Shown here one piece after another: positions 36,827 through 45,602 of a DNA stretch of 64,000 nt. Every line of letters starts with the position of its first letter. The stretch's first letter is position 1. The stretch is from positions 187,306-251,305 of the forward strand of contig NZ_LMSM01000001.1 of the NCBI RefSeq assembly GCF_001428125.1, given 5' to 3'. Source of the stretch: Nocardioides sp. Soil774 (GTDB lineage Bacteria > Actinomycetota > Actinomycetes > Propionibacteriales > Nocardioidaceae). Under the pieces are notes generated by a model. It had not been told where the DNA came from. It ran no database searches and saw only the letters and a program-made list of their open reading frames with translations. Position numbers and translations under genes: made by a program.

Positions 36827-37459
36827 CTAGCGGTCCCACGACACGGTCAGGAACTGCGACAGCGCGGCGGAGGTGATGTCGAGGGCCTCCGTGGCCGAGG
36901 CGCCGACCACGACGAGCGCGCCTCCGCGCTCGCCCGCCGGGCCGTCGGGGGCGACCGCTGGGGTGGCCAGGACGGTGACGTCGCGGGCCACCACGGTCGA
37001 GACCCCGGTGCCGGGGTCGGTGGCGACGAGGTCGACCTCGTCGCCAGCCCGCAGCAGGGTGGCCATGCCCGCGTCGGGCAGGCGCACCGGCAGGACGGTC
37101 CGTCCGGGCTCGGCCAGCGCCAGCCCGGGGCCGACGACCCGCGGCTCGGTCAGCACCTCGCCACGCCCGACGGGCGCGGCCAGCACGCGCCCGACCCCCT
37201 CCGTCGTCGCGCTCGCGGGCGCCACCTCGCGCGGGAAGTCACGCCGCGAGAGGTCGTCGCCGCCGAGCACGGTGCCCGAGGGCAGGTCGCGGGTCGCGAC
37301 CAGCACCTCGACGGTGTCGGGCGCCGGCGGCGCGAGGGTGCGCAGTGCGCTGAGCACCGCGACCGCCGCCAGCGCCGCGGCGATCAGCCGGCGACGACGC
37401 CGGAGCTGGTGGCGTACGGCGCGCAGGCGGCGCCTGGTGGGCGGGAGTCCCGGGAGCAT
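36827..37459 (-). CDS. SAF-domain, CpaB-like protein
   Basis: 210 residues. A basic N-terminus and one membrane helix (IAAALAAVAVLSALRTL) lead to an SAF domain: VEVLVATRDLPSGTVLGGDDLSRRDFPREVAPASA, then GVGRVLAAPVGRGEVLTEPRVVG. The pattern matches CpaB/RcpC, a pilus-assembly protein of Flp/Tad systems, but no other pilus genes are present here, so the role may be different. TAGCGT lies 6 bases before the ATG. Confidence 0.75.
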   Translation of the reverse strand: MLPGLPPTRRRLRAVRHQLRRRRRLIAAALAAVAVLSALRTLAPPAPDTVEVLVATRDLPSGTVLGGDDLSRRDFPREVAPASATTEGVGRVLAAPVGRGEVLTEPRVVGPGLALAEPGRTVLPVRLPDAGMATLLRAGDEVDLVATDPGTGVSTVVARDVTVLATPAVAPDGPAGERGGALVVVGASATEALDITSAALSQFLTVSWDR

Positions 37460-37465
37460 CCCCCG

Positions 37466-37471
37466 ACGCTA
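37466..37471 (-). promoter_or_regulatory. -10 box of CpaB-like gene
   Basis: Minus-strand TAGCGT, 6 bases before the ATG at 37459. Confidence 0.45.
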
Positions 37472-37562
37472 GGCCGGTGCGGGTCCGGCCCGCTCGGCTT
37501 CTCCACAGGGAGCGGACCTCGTGACGGTCGCAGGGCGACCTCCTCGAACAGCGGGAGGACGG

Positions 37563-37865
37563 TCAGTCGGAGGAGGACGACGACGAGGACGACGAAGTGG
37601 TGCTCGACGACGAGGAGGAGCTGGAGGAGGCGGAGTCCGAGGAGGACGTGCTCGCCGTGGTGGACGCCGGGGTCGAGGACGAGGAGCTGCTGCGGCTGTC
37701 GGTGCGGTAGAAGCCGGAGCCCTTGAAGACCACGCCGACGGCGTTGAAGAGCTTGCGCAGCTTGCCGTCGCACTCGGGGCAGACGGTGAGCGCGTCCTCG
37801 CTGAAGCTCTGGAACTGCTCGAAGGAGTGGCCGCACTCGGTGCAGGCGTACTGGTAGGTGGGCAT
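37563..37865 (-). CDS. FmdB-type zinc-ribbon protein with poly-Ser tail
   Basis: 100 residues from ATG 37865. The first half is an FmdB zinc ribbon: MPTYQYACTECGHSFEQFQSFSEDAL and CPECDGKLRKLFNAVGVVFKGSGFYRTD. The second half is a long low-complexity run dominated by Ser with a few Thr, Ala and Asp. FmdB ribbons are linked to regulation of formamidase but are mostly of unknown role. The tail is longer than in most relatives I know. The penicillin acylase gene is divergent. Confidence 0.85.
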   Translation of the reverse strand: MPTYQYACTECGHSFEQFQSFSEDALTVCPECDGKLRKLFNAVGVVFKGSGFYRTDSRSSSSSSTPASTTASTSSSDSASSSSSSSSSTTSSSSSSSSSD

Positions 37866-37971
37866 CGTGGTCGTCCTCGGATGGTGCAGTGGCGGCGATC
37901 GGCCGGGCCCGCGCGACGCGCTGGCACTCAAGCCCTTCGACTGCCAATGGTACGGCACAATGGTCAGCGCG

Positions 37972-40611
37972 ATGAGCGACCAGTCACCCACCCCCGCGAC
38001 CCAGCCCACGACCCAGACCCCTGACGCGCCGCGCGCCGGCTGGTGGCAGGCGTTCCGCCGCGCCCCGCGGGCGGTGCGCTGGACGGCGTGGACCGCGCTC
38101 GCGCTGGTGCTCGTGCTGGTGGTGCTCGCCGCGGCCGTCGTCGGTGTCGTACGCCGTCCGCTGCCGCAGACCGAGGGCGAGGTGCAGGTGCCCGGCCTGT
38201 CGGCCTCGGTGGAGGTGGTGCGCGACGACTACGACATCCCGCAGCTCTACGCCGACACCGACGCCGACCTGATGCGCGCCCAGGGCTACGTCCACGCGCA
38301 GGAGCGCTTCTTCGAGATGGACTTCCGCCGCCACGTGACGGCCGGCCGGCTCTCGGAGATCTTCGGCGAGGAGACCCTCGAGACCGACAAGTTCATCCGC
38401 ACGATGGGCTGGCGCCGCGTGGCCGAGCAGGAGTGGGCGCTGCTGCAGCCGGCGACCCGCGACGCGCTGACGGCGTACGCCGAGGGGGTCAACGCCTACC
38501 TCGCCGAGCGCTCCCCGTCGGAGCTCGCGGCCGAATACAGCATCCTCGGGCTCTCCGGGCTCGACTACACGCCCGAGGAGTGGGAGCCGGTCGACTCGCT
38601 CGCCTGGCTCAAGGCGATGGCGTGGGACCTGCGCGGCAACATGGACGCCGAGGTCGACCGGGTGCTGCTCTCGCTCGACCACACCGACGCCGAGATCGCC
38701 CAGCTGTGGCCGGACTACCCGTTCGACGAGCACCCGCCGATCGTCGAGGGCGGAGGCGTGGTCGACGGCGTCTTCGAGCAGAACGCGACGGCCAACGGCA
38801 CCCGCAACCCGCGCCGGCCGGCGTACCCCCGCGGGGTCGTCAAGGCGCTCGAGCGCGTGCAGGCGCGCGTCGCGGCGATGCCCGACCTGGTCGGCAAGGG
38901 CCGCGGCATCGGCAGCAACTCGTGGGTCGTCGACGGCGAGCACAGCGCCACCGGCAAGCCGCTGCTCGCCAACGACCCGCACCTCGGCATCAGCCAGCCG
39001 GGCATCTGGATGCAGATGGGCCTGCACTGCCGCGAGATCAGCGCCGACTGCACGCTCGACACCTCCGGCTTCACCTTCTCCGGCGTGCCCGGCGTCGTGA
39101 TCGGCCACAACGCCGACATCGCGTGGGGCTTCACCAACCTCGGCCCCGACGTCACCGACCTCTTCCTCGAGCAGACCGAGGGCGACGACCGCTACGTCCG
39201 CGACGGCTCGACCGAGCCGATGCAGGTGCGCACCGAGACGATCAAGGTGCGCGGCGAGGACGACGTGCAGCTGCGGGTGCGCGAGACGGTGCACGGGCCG
39301 CTGATCAGTGACGTGTCGTCGCAGTTCGCGACGGTCGGCGCCAACGCCCCGACCGACGAGCCCGGCGAGCGCGGCAGCGGGTACGCCGTCGCGCTGGCGT
39401 GGACCGCCCTCGATCCGGCCCCCACGGCCGACGCGATCCTCGGGCTCAACCGGGCGTCGGACTGGGACGAGTTCCGCGCCGCCGCGGCCGACTTCGCGGT
39501 GCCCGCGCAGAACCTCGTCTACGCCGACCGCGAGGGCCACATCGGCTACCAGTCGCCGGGGCGCATCCCGATCCGTCGGGCCGGCAACGACGGCACGATG
39601 CCGGTCGAGGGCTGGATCAGCGCGAACGACTGGACCGGCGACTACATCCCCTTCGACGGGCTACCGAGCGTGCTCGACCCCGAGGAGGGCTTCATCGCCA
39701 CCGCCAACCAGGCGGTCGTCGACGAGGACTACCCCTACCTGCTCACCAAGGACTGGGACTACGGCTTCCGCTCCACCCGCATCCGTGAGGCGCTCCTCGA
39801 GGAGGGCGAGCTGTCGGTCGAGGAGATGGCGGCGCTGCAGCTCGACACGACCAACCCGATGGCCGAGACCCTCGTGCCCTACCTGCTCGACATCTCGGAC
39901 CTGCCCAACGCCTACTACCGCAACGCCCAGAGGCTGCTGCGCGACTGGGACGGCACCTCACCCGCCGACAGCGCGCCGGCGGCGTACTTCAACGTCGTGT
40001 GGCGCAACCTGCTCGACCTCACCTTCCACGACGACCTGCGCGCGCGCACCTGGCCCGACGGCGGCGACCGGTGGTTCCTTGTGGTCGGCCGGATGCTCGG
40101 CGAGCCCGCCGACCCGTGGTGGGACGACGCCGGCACCGACGAGGTCGAGACGCGCGACGACATCCTGCGTGCCGCGATGATCGCCGCCCGCGACGAGCTG
40201 ACCCGGCGCCAGGCGCGCGACCCGCACCTGTGGCAGTGGGGCCGGCTGCACCGGATGAACCTCCACAACGCCACCCTCGGCGAGTCGGGCATCGGCCCGG
40301 TCGAGCGCCTCTTCAACCGCGACGGCTGGCAGGTGGGCGGCGGCTCGTCGATCGTCGACGCCACGTCGTGGGACGCCCTCGAGGGCTACGAGGTCACCGC
40401 CGCACCGTCGATGCGGATGGTCGTCTCGCTCGCCGACTTCGACGACTCGCGCTGGATCAACCTCACCGGCGTCTCCGGCCACCCGGCGTCGTCGCACTAC
40501 TCCGACCAGACCGAGCTCTACGTCGACGGCGAGACCCTGCCCTGGGCGTTCAGCCGGGAGGCCGTCGAGGCGGCCGCCGACGACCGGCTGGTGCTCGAGC
40601 CCGCCGGCTGA
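37972..40611 (+). CDS. Penicillin acylase family protein (Ntn hydrolase)
   Basis: 879 residues from ATG 37972; an in-frame ATG 12 bases upstream is possible. A membrane helix lies at about 35-60, then the alpha-chain region (VVRDDYDIPQLYADTDADLMRAQGYVHAQERFFEMDFRRH). GRGIGSNSWVVDG holds the cleavage site and the N-terminal nucleophile Ser of the beta chain, followed by KPLLANDPHLG and GVPGVVIGHNADIAWGFTNLGPDVTD. The proenzyme self-cleaves to two chains. Natural substrates are probably acylated amines or acyl-homoserine lactones (inference). Confidence 0.92.
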   Translation: MSDQSPTPATQPTTQTPDAPRAGWWQAFRRAPRAVRWTAWTALALVLVLVVLAAAVVGVVRRPLPQTEGEVQVPGLSASVEVVRDDYDIPQLYADTDADLMRAQGYVHAQERFFEMDFRRHVTAGRLSEIFGEETLETDKFIRTMGWRRVAEQEWALLQPATRDALTAYAEGVNAYLAERSPSELAAEYSILGLSGLDYTPEEWEPVDSLAWLKAMAWDLRGNMDAEVDRVLLSLDHTDAEIAQLWPDYPFDEHPPIVEGGGVVDGVFEQNATANGTRNPRRPAYPRGVVKALERVQARVAAMPDLVGKGRGIGSNSWVVDGEHSATGKPLLANDPHLGISQPGIWMQMGLHCREISADCTLDTSGFTFSGVPGVVIGHNADIAWGFTNLGPDVTDLFLEQTEGDDRYVRDGSTEPMQVRTETIKVRGEDDVQLRVRETVHGPLISDVSSQFATVGANAPTDEPGERGSGYAVALAWTALDPAPTADAILGLNRASDWDEFRAAAADFAVPAQNLVYADREGHIGYQSPGRIPIRRAGNDGTMPVEGWISANDWTGDYIPFDGLPSVLDPEEGFIATANQAVVDEDYPYLLTKDWDYGFRSTRIREALLEEGELSVEEMAALQLDTTNPMAETLVPYLLDISDLPNAYYRNAQRLLRDWDGTSPADSAPAAYFNVVWRNLLDLTFHDDLRARTWPDGGDRWFLVVGRMLGEPADPWWDDAGTDEVETRDDILRAAMIAARDELTRRQARDPHLWQWGRLHRMNLHNATLGESGIGPVERLFNRDGWQVGGGSSIVDATSWDALEGYEVTAAPSMRMVVSLADFDDSRWINLTGVSGHPASSHYSDQTELYVDGETLPWAFSREAVEAAADDRLVLEPAG

Positions 40612-40613
40612 GA

Positions 40614-40697
40614 AGTCCCCGGATATCCGGTGACTTTCACGCTTTGCACCCGAGATCTGGGGTGCAAAGCGTGAGTCTCACCGGATATCCGGGGACT
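40614..40697. terminator. 84-base palindromic terminator with GGATATCC cores
   Basis: Arms at 40614-40651 and 40660-40697 (38 bases each) pair at 35 positions with the 8-base loop GAGATCTG. Each arm ends in TCCCCGGATATCCGG, also seen at 22015. It lies between convergent genes, and the last codons and stop of the 5-FCL gene fall in the right arm. Confidence 0.75.
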
Positions 40698-41292
40698 CCC
40701 CGAGCGCCACGACCCCGCCCCCCGTCAACGCGAACCCCACCCGTACGTCGTGGGGGTCGGTCGGCACGGCCAGCCCGACCTCGTCGTCGTGGAGCACCAC
40801 CGCGACCGGGGTCCCGGCCGGCACCCGCGTGAGGGCCCGGTCGTAGGACCCGCCCCCGCGCCCGAGCCGGTCGCCGGCGGGGGAGACGGCGAGCCCGGGC
40901 ACGATGACCACGTCGGCGGTGCGGACCGCGTCGACGCCCAGCAGCGGACCGGTCGGCTCGAGGAGCCCGCGCGCGGCCGGCGCGAGGCTGTCGGCGCCCG
41001 AGTAGAGGGCCCAGTCGAGGTCGTTGTCGCGCTGGAGCACCGGCACGATGACCCGCTTGCCCGCGGCGACCAGCGCGTCGAGCAGCAGGCCGGTGCCGGG
41101 CTCGCTGCCGACGGACACGTAGGCCGCGACGGTGGCGGCGCGGCGTACGGCCTCCCACTCCAGCGCCACGTGCGCGAGCGACGCGGCGAGGTCGGCGGCG
41201 GCGGCCAGCGGACGTCGCCGCCGGGCGGCCAGCACCTGGTCGCGCAGGGCGGTCTTGGCCACCGTGCTATCGGCCGACTGTGGCGTGTCCAC
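40678..41292 (-). CDS. 5-formyltetrahydrofolate cyclo-ligase
   Basis: 204 residues from GTG 41292. KTALRDQVLAARR at the N-terminus, VAAYVSVGSEPGTGLLLDAL, VIVPVLQRDNDLDWALYSG, VVIVPGLAVSPAGDRLGRGGGSYDRAL define the family. It makes 5,10-methenyl-THF from 5-formyl-THF with ATP. TAGGCT 6 bases before the start overlaps by two bases the -10 of the divergent UDPGP gene. The C-terminal PDIR is coded by the palindrome. Confidence 0.9.
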   Translation of the reverse strand: MDTPQSADSTVAKTALRDQVLAARRRRPLAAAADLAASLAHVALEWEAVRRAATVAAYVSVGSEPGTGLLLDALVAAGKRVIVPVLQRDNDLDWALYSGADSLAPAARGLLEPTGPLLGVDAVRTADVVIVPGLAVSPAGDRLGRGGGSYDRALTRVPAGTPVAVVLHDDEVGLAVPTDPHDVRVGFALTGGGVVALGESPDIR

Positions 41293-41298
41293 CTGAGC

Positions 41299-41308
41299 AG
41301 CCTACGAT
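41299..41308. promoter_or_regulatory. Overlapping divergent -10 boxes
   Basis: Minus-strand TAGGCT (41299-41304) serves the 5-FCL gene and plus-strand TACGAT (41303-41308) serves the UDPGP gene; each is 6 bases from its start codon. They share two bases, so both promoters are unlikely to be open at once. Confidence 0.5.
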
Positions 41309-41314
41309 CGAACC

Positions 41315-42721
41315 ATGGCAAGCAAGGGCAACGCCCGTGGCCTCGAGCTGGCGCGGGAGAAGATGCGCCAGGCCGACGTCGACGAGGTCGCGATCGACAC
41401 GTTCGCGCACTACTACCGGCTCCTCGAGCACGGCGAGACCGGGATGATCGCCGAGGACTCCATCGAGCCGCTCGACATGGAGTCGCTGGCCGACGTCGAG
41501 GTGGCCGACGACGTCGCGGCGGAGGCGATCCGCCACACGGCGGTGATCAAGCTCAACGGCGGCCTCGGCACGTCGATGGGCATGGAGCGCGCCAAGTCGC
41601 TGCTGTGCGTGCGGCGCGGCCTGAGCTTCCTCGACATCATCGCGCGGCAGGTGCTCCACCTGCGCAAGGAGTACGACGCGACGCTGCCGCTGATGTTCAT
41701 GAACTCCTTCCGCACCTCCGCCGACACGATGGCCGCCCTCGCGCGCTACGACGCGCTGCCGGTCGACGGCCTGCCCCTGGAGTTCCTGCAGAACAAGGAG
41801 CCCAAGCTCCTCGAGGCCGACCTGATGCCCGCGGCCTACCCCAAGGACCCCGACCTCGAGTGGTGCCCGCCGGGCCACGGTGACATCTACACCGCCCTGC
41901 GCGGCACCGGCCTGCTCTCGCGCCTGCTCGAGGCGGGCTACCGCTACGTCTTCGTCTCCAACTCCGACAACCTCGGCGCGGTGCCCGACGCGCGGGTCGC
42001 CGGCTGGTTCGCCGCCAGCGGGGCGCCGTTCGCGATCGAGGCCGTGCGACGTACGCCGTCGGACCGCAAGGGCGGCCACTTCGCCCGCCGCAAGCAGGAC
42101 GGCCGCATCGTGCTGCGCGAGTCGGCGCAGACGCTGGATGCCGACAAGGAGGCGCTCGCCGACCTCGGCCGCCACCAGTACTCCTCGACCAACAACCTCT
42201 GGTTCGACGTGCAGGCGATGGTCGACGCGCTCGACGCGCGCGGCGGCATCCTCGGCCTGCCGCTGATCCGCAACGTCAAGCACCTCGACCCCAGCGACAC
42301 CTCCACGCCGAAGGTGATCCAGATCGAGACCGCGATGGGTGCGGCGATCGAGGTCTTCGAGGGCGCGCGCACCATCGAGGTCGGCCGCGACCGGTTCGTG
42401 CCGGTGAAGACCACCGACGACCTGCTCGTGCTGCGCTCCGACGTCTACGACCTCGGCAAGGACTTCGTCCTGGGCCAGGCGAACGACGAGGTGCCCTACG
42501 TCGCGCTGGACGGCGAGTTCTACAAGCTGGTCGGCGACTTCGACAAGCGATTCCCCGACGGCGCGCCGTCGCTGCGCGAGGCCGAGTCGTTCACCGTCGA
42601 GGGCGACTGGACCTTCGGCCGCGGCGTCAAGGTCGTCGGCGACGTCGCGCTCAGCGCTTCGGCGGCCCAGCGCGTCGAGGGCGGCGCCGTCCTCGAGGGC
42701 GAGCAGGAGAAGCATGGCTGA
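41315..42721 (+). CDS. UTP--glucose-1-phosphate uridylyltransferase, eukaryotic UDPGP type
   Basis: 468 residues. HTAVIKLNGGLGTSMGMERAKSLLCVRRGLSFLDIIARQVLHLRKEY is the nucleotide-binding loop of the UDPGP family, followed by LPLEFLQNKEPKLLEADL, WCPPGHGDIY, FVSNSDNLGAVPD and TSTPKVIQIETAMGAAIEVFEGA. It makes UDP-glucose for polysaccharide and wall synthesis. This eukaryotic-like form differs from GalU. moeA overlaps its end by 8 bases, so expression is coupled. Confidence 0.92.
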   Translation: MASKGNARGLELAREKMRQADVDEVAIDTFAHYYRLLEHGETGMIAEDSIEPLDMESLADVEVADDVAAEAIRHTAVIKLNGGLGTSMGMERAKSLLCVRRGLSFLDIIARQVLHLRKEYDATLPLMFMNSFRTSADTMAALARYDALPVDGLPLEFLQNKEPKLLEADLMPAAYPKDPDLEWCPPGHGDIYTALRGTGLLSRLLEAGYRYVFVSNSDNLGAVPDARVAGWFAASGAPFAIEAVRRTPSDRKGGHFARRKQDGRIVLRESAQTLDADKEALADLGRHQYSSTNNLWFDVQAMVDALDARGGILGLPLIRNVKHLDPSDTSTPKVIQIETAMGAAIEVFEGARTIEVGRDRFVPVKTTDDLLVLRSDVYDLGKDFVLGQANDEVPYVALDGEFYKLVGDFDKRFPDGAPSLREAESFTVEGDWTFGRGVKVVGDVALSASAAQRVEGGAVLEGEQEKHG

Positions 42722-43955
42722 GCCGCACGCCGGCCTGCTGCCGGTCGCCGACTACGTCGAGCGCATCCTCGCCACCATCTCCCCGCTCCAGGCGTTCCCG
42801 CAGCCGCTCATGGAGGCCCTCGGCCTCGCGCTGGCCGAGGACGTCGTCGCCCCCATCTCGCTGCCGAGCTTCGACAACTCCTCGATGGACGGCTACGCCG
42901 TGGTGGCCGACGACATCGCCGGCGCCACCGAGGACGACCCGGTGGTCCTGCCGGTGGTCGGGGAGATCGGCGCCGGGCAGTCCTCCATCCTCGCGCTGTC
43001 GCCGGGCACGGCGGTGAAGATCATGACCGGCGCCCCGGTGCCGACCGGGGCGACCACGGTGGTGCCCTACGAGTGGACCGACCGCGGCGTCGCCCACGTG
43101 CGCATCGACCGCGCTGCGAAGCCCGGCCAGCACATCCGCCCGACGGGTGACGACATCACCGAGGGCGACATGCTGCTCGAGGAGGGCACCGTCCTGGGCC
43201 CGCGCCACCTCGGCATGCTCGCCGCGGTGGGCCGGGCGACGGTGCGCACCCGCCCGCGACCGCGGGTCGTGGTGATCTCGACCGGGTCCGAGCTGCGCGA
43301 CCCCGGCACACCGCTGGGGCGCGACTCGATCTACGACGGCAACTCCTACCTCCTCGCCGCGGCCGCCCGCGCGGCCGGGGCGATCGCCTACCGCGTCGGC
43401 ATCGTCCCCGACGAGTCGCACGCCTTCACCGAGGCGCTGAGCGACCAGCTGGTCCGCGCCGACATCGTGGTCACCAGCGGCGGAGTCAGCGAGGGCGACT
43501 TCGACGTCGTCAAGGAGTCGCTGCGCCAGCACGGCACGATGTGGTTCGGCGGCGTGGCGATGCAGCCGGGCAAGCCGCAGGGCTTCGGCACGATCGGCGA
43601 GGACGACACCCCGGTCTTCACGCTGCCGGGCAACCCGGTCTCCTCCTACGTCTCCTTCGAGATGTTCGTGCTGCCCGCGATCCGCCGGATGATGGGCAAG
43701 CTGCCCTACTCCCGCCCGTCGGCCCGCGCGCGCCTGACCCACGGCATCTCCTCGCCCGAGGGCCGCACCCAGCTGGTGCGCGGGCTCTACGAGACCGACC
43801 GCGGCGGCACATTCGTCTCCCCGGTCGGCGGCCACGGCTCGCACCTCATCGGCGACCTGGCCACGGCCAACTGCCTGATCGAGGTCCCGGCCGACGTCAC
43901 GGCGGTCGCCGCCGGCGAGATGGTCGCGATCCGCAAGCTCGACGAGGAGTTCTGA
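42714..43955 (+). CDS. moeA: Molybdopterin molybdotransferase
   Basis: 413 residues. FDNSSMDGYAVVADD, GEIGAGQSS, GTAVKIMTGAPVPTGATTVVPYEWTD, VVVISTGSEL, DGNSYLLAAAARAAG, TSGGVSEGDFDVVKE and FTLPGNPVSSYVSFEMFVLP are the standard MoeA blocks. It inserts molybdate into adenylylated molybdopterin. The gene starts inside the UDPGP gene, and moaC follows with a TGATG junction. Confidence 0.95.
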   Translation: MAEPHAGLLPVADYVERILATISPLQAFPQPLMEALGLALAEDVVAPISLPSFDNSSMDGYAVVADDIAGATEDDPVVLPVVGEIGAGQSSILALSPGTAVKIMTGAPVPTGATTVVPYEWTDRGVAHVRIDRAAKPGQHIRPTGDDITEGDMLLEEGTVLGPRHLGMLAAVGRATVRTRPRPRVVVISTGSELRDPGTPLGRDSIYDGNSYLLAAAARAAGAIAYRVGIVPDESHAFTEALSDQLVRADIVVTSGGVSEGDFDVVKESLRQHGTMWFGGVAMQPGKPQGFGTIGEDDTPVFTLPGNPVSSYVSFEMFVLPAIRRMMGKLPYSRPSARARLTHGISSPEGRTQLVRGLYETDRGGTFVSPVGGHGSHLIGDLATANCLIEVPADVTAVAAGEMVAIRKLDEEF

Positions 43956-44452
43956 TGGCTGCCCCCGACGGTGCCGCCGGCCCCGGCGCCCACCTGACCC
44001 ACGTCGACGAGCACGGCGCCGCACGGATGGTCGAGGTGGGCGACAAGCCCGTCACCGCGCGTACGGCGTCCGCCACCGGCCGCGTCCTGGTCAGCCGCAC
44101 GGTGGTCGACCTCCTGCGCGGCGAGGGCGTGCCGAAGGGCGACGCGCTCGCGGTGGCCCGCCTCGCGGGGATCATGGGCGCCAAGCAGACCCCGGCCCTC
44201 ATCCCGCTGTGCCACCCCCTCGCGATCTCCGGTGTCACGGTCGACCTGTCGGTCACCGACGAGTCGGTCGACATCACGGCGACGGTCCGCACCACCGACC
44301 GCACCGGGGTGGAGATGGAGGCGCTCACCGCGGTCTCCGTCGCTGCGCTGACCGTGGTCGACATGGTCAAGGCCGTCGACAAGGCCGCGGTCATCACCGA
44401 CATCCGGGTGGAGACCAAGACCGGCGGCCGCTCGGGGGACTGGAAGCGATGA
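43955..44452 (+). CDS. moaC: Cyclic pyranopterin monophosphate synthase
   Basis: 165 residues from ATG 43955. LTHVDEHGAARMVEVGDKPVTARTASATG, KGDALAVARLAGIMGAKQT, LIPLCHPLAISGV and GVEMEALTAVSVAALTVVDMVKAVDK are MoaC hallmarks. It converts the MoaA product to cPMP, the first molybdopterin intermediate. moaA is not in the window. It is coupled to moeA and mog by overlapping stop/start codons. Confidence 0.95.
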   Translation: MAAPDGAAGPGAHLTHVDEHGAARMVEVGDKPVTARTASATGRVLVSRTVVDLLRGEGVPKGDALAVARLAGIMGAKQTPALIPLCHPLAISGVTVDLSVTDESVDITATVRTTDRTGVEMEALTAVSVAALTVVDMVKAVDKAAVITDIRVETKTGGRSGDWKR

Positions 44453-44925
44453 GCGTGCGCGCCGCGGTCGTCGTGGCCTCCAACCGTGCCGCGGCCGGCG
44501 TCTACGCCGACGAGACCGGACCGTTGATCGTCGACTGGCTGCGCGGCCAGGGCTTCGACTGCGCCGACCCCGACGTCGTGCCCGACGGCGACCCGGTCCG
44601 CGACGCGATCTCCGCCGCCGTCGCCGCGGGCGCCCGCCTCGTGCTCACCACCGGCGGCACCGGCCTGACCCCCACCGACCGTACGCCGGAGGCGACCGCC
44701 CCGCTGCTCGACCGCGAGGTGCCCGGCATCGCCGAGGCGATCCGCGCCGCCGGTGTCGCCCAGGGCGTGCCCACCGCGATGCTGTCGCGCGGCCTCGCCG
44801 GCATCGCCGGCGACTGCCTGGTCATCAACCTCCCCGGCTCGCGCGGCGGCGTGAAGGACGGCCTCGGCGTCCTCGAGCCCGTGGTGCGCCACGCGGTCGA
44901 GCAGGTCGTCGGGAGCGACCACTGA
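44449..44925 (+). CDS. mog: Mog/MoaB-type molybdopterin adenylyltransferase
   Basis: 158 residues from ATG 44449. AAVVVASNRAAAGVYADETGPLIVDWL, LVLTTGGTGLTPTDRTPEAT, AMLSRGLAGIAGDCLVINLPGSRGGVKDGL match the Mog/MoaB/Cnx1G fold. It adenylates molybdopterin before metal insertion by MoeA. It overlaps moaC by 4 bases and is followed after 5 bases by the GNAT gene. Confidence 0.93.
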   Translation: MSVRAAVVVASNRAAAGVYADETGPLIVDWLRGQGFDCADPDVVPDGDPVRDAISAAVAAGARLVLTTGGTGLTPTDRTPEATAPLLDREVPGIAEAIRAAGVAQGVPTAMLSRGLAGIAGDCLVINLPGSRGGVKDGLGVLEPVVRHAVEQVVGSDH

Positions 44926-44930
44926 GCACC

Positions 44931-45542
44931 ATGGCGGGCAAGGCCCCCGGCTGGCCCGCACGCCTGGAGTCCGAGGGGGTCGTCGTCCGGCCGCTGCGCA
45001 GGTCCGACGCCGACGAGTGGCAGGCGGTCCGCGCCCGCAACCACGACTGGCTGCGCCCGTGGGACGCGACCGTGCCGCCGGGCTCCGCCCCCCGCCCATC
45101 GTCGTACAAGGTGGTCACCCGCTCGCTGCTGCACCAGGCCCGGCAGGGCCAGTGCCTGCCGTTCGTGGTGGAGGTCGAGGACCGCTTCGCCGGACAGGTC
45201 ACCGTCAGCAACGTCACGCGCGGCTCCGCGCAGTGGGCCTCGATCGGCTACTGGGTCGCCGCCGAGGTGGCGGGCCGCGGCGTCGCGCCGCGGGCGGTGG
45301 CGATGGTGATCGACCACTGCCTCGGCCCGGTGGGGCTGCACCGCGTCGAGATCTGCGTGCGACCGGAGAACACCAACTCGCTGCGCGTGGTCGAGAAGCT
45401 CGGCCTGGAGCAGGTCGGCTACGCCCCGCGGTTCCTGCACATCGACGGCGCGTGGCGCGACCACCGCATCTTCGCGGTGACCGCCGAGGAGGCACCCGCG
45501 GGGGTGCTCACCCGGTTGTCGACACACCAGTCACACCAGTAG
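44931..45542 (+). CDS. RimJ-like GNAT N-acetyltransferase
   Basis: 203 residues. GVVVRPLRRSDADEWQAVRARNHDWLRPWDATVP, GQVTVSNVTRGSAQWASIGYWVAAEVAGRGVAPRAVAMVIDHCL and LHRVEICVRPENTNSLRVVEKLGL are the layout of RimJ/RimL-type protein acetyltransferases. The usual target is a ribosomal protein N-terminus, but the specific target here is unknown. It sits between molybdopterin genes and sepX, an arrangement I recall from other actinobacteria. Confidence 0.85.
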   Translation: MAGKAPGWPARLESEGVVVRPLRRSDADEWQAVRARNHDWLRPWDATVPPGSAPRPSSYKVVTRSLLHQARQGQCLPFVVEVEDRFAGQVTVSNVTRGSAQWASIGYWVAAEVAGRGVAPRAVAMVIDHCLGPVGLHRVEICVRPENTNSLRVVEKLGLEQVGYAPRFLHIDGAWRDHRIFAVTAEEAPAGVLTRLSTHQSHQ

Positions 45543-45590
45543 TTCTGCGACACACCACTTGACATCCGCCCCGCTCACCCTCCGCGCTCC

Positions 45591-45596
45591 TAGTCT
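45591..45596 (+). promoter_or_regulatory. -10 box of sepX
   Basis: TAGTCT, 6 bases before the GTG at 45603. Confidence 0.5.
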
Positions 45597-45602
45597 CAGG
45601 CC

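Noticed and set aside
37563..37700. Low-complexity stretch as a CRISPR or tandem repeat
   Set aside because: It encodes the serine tail of the FmdB-type protein with irregular codons and has no spacer structure.
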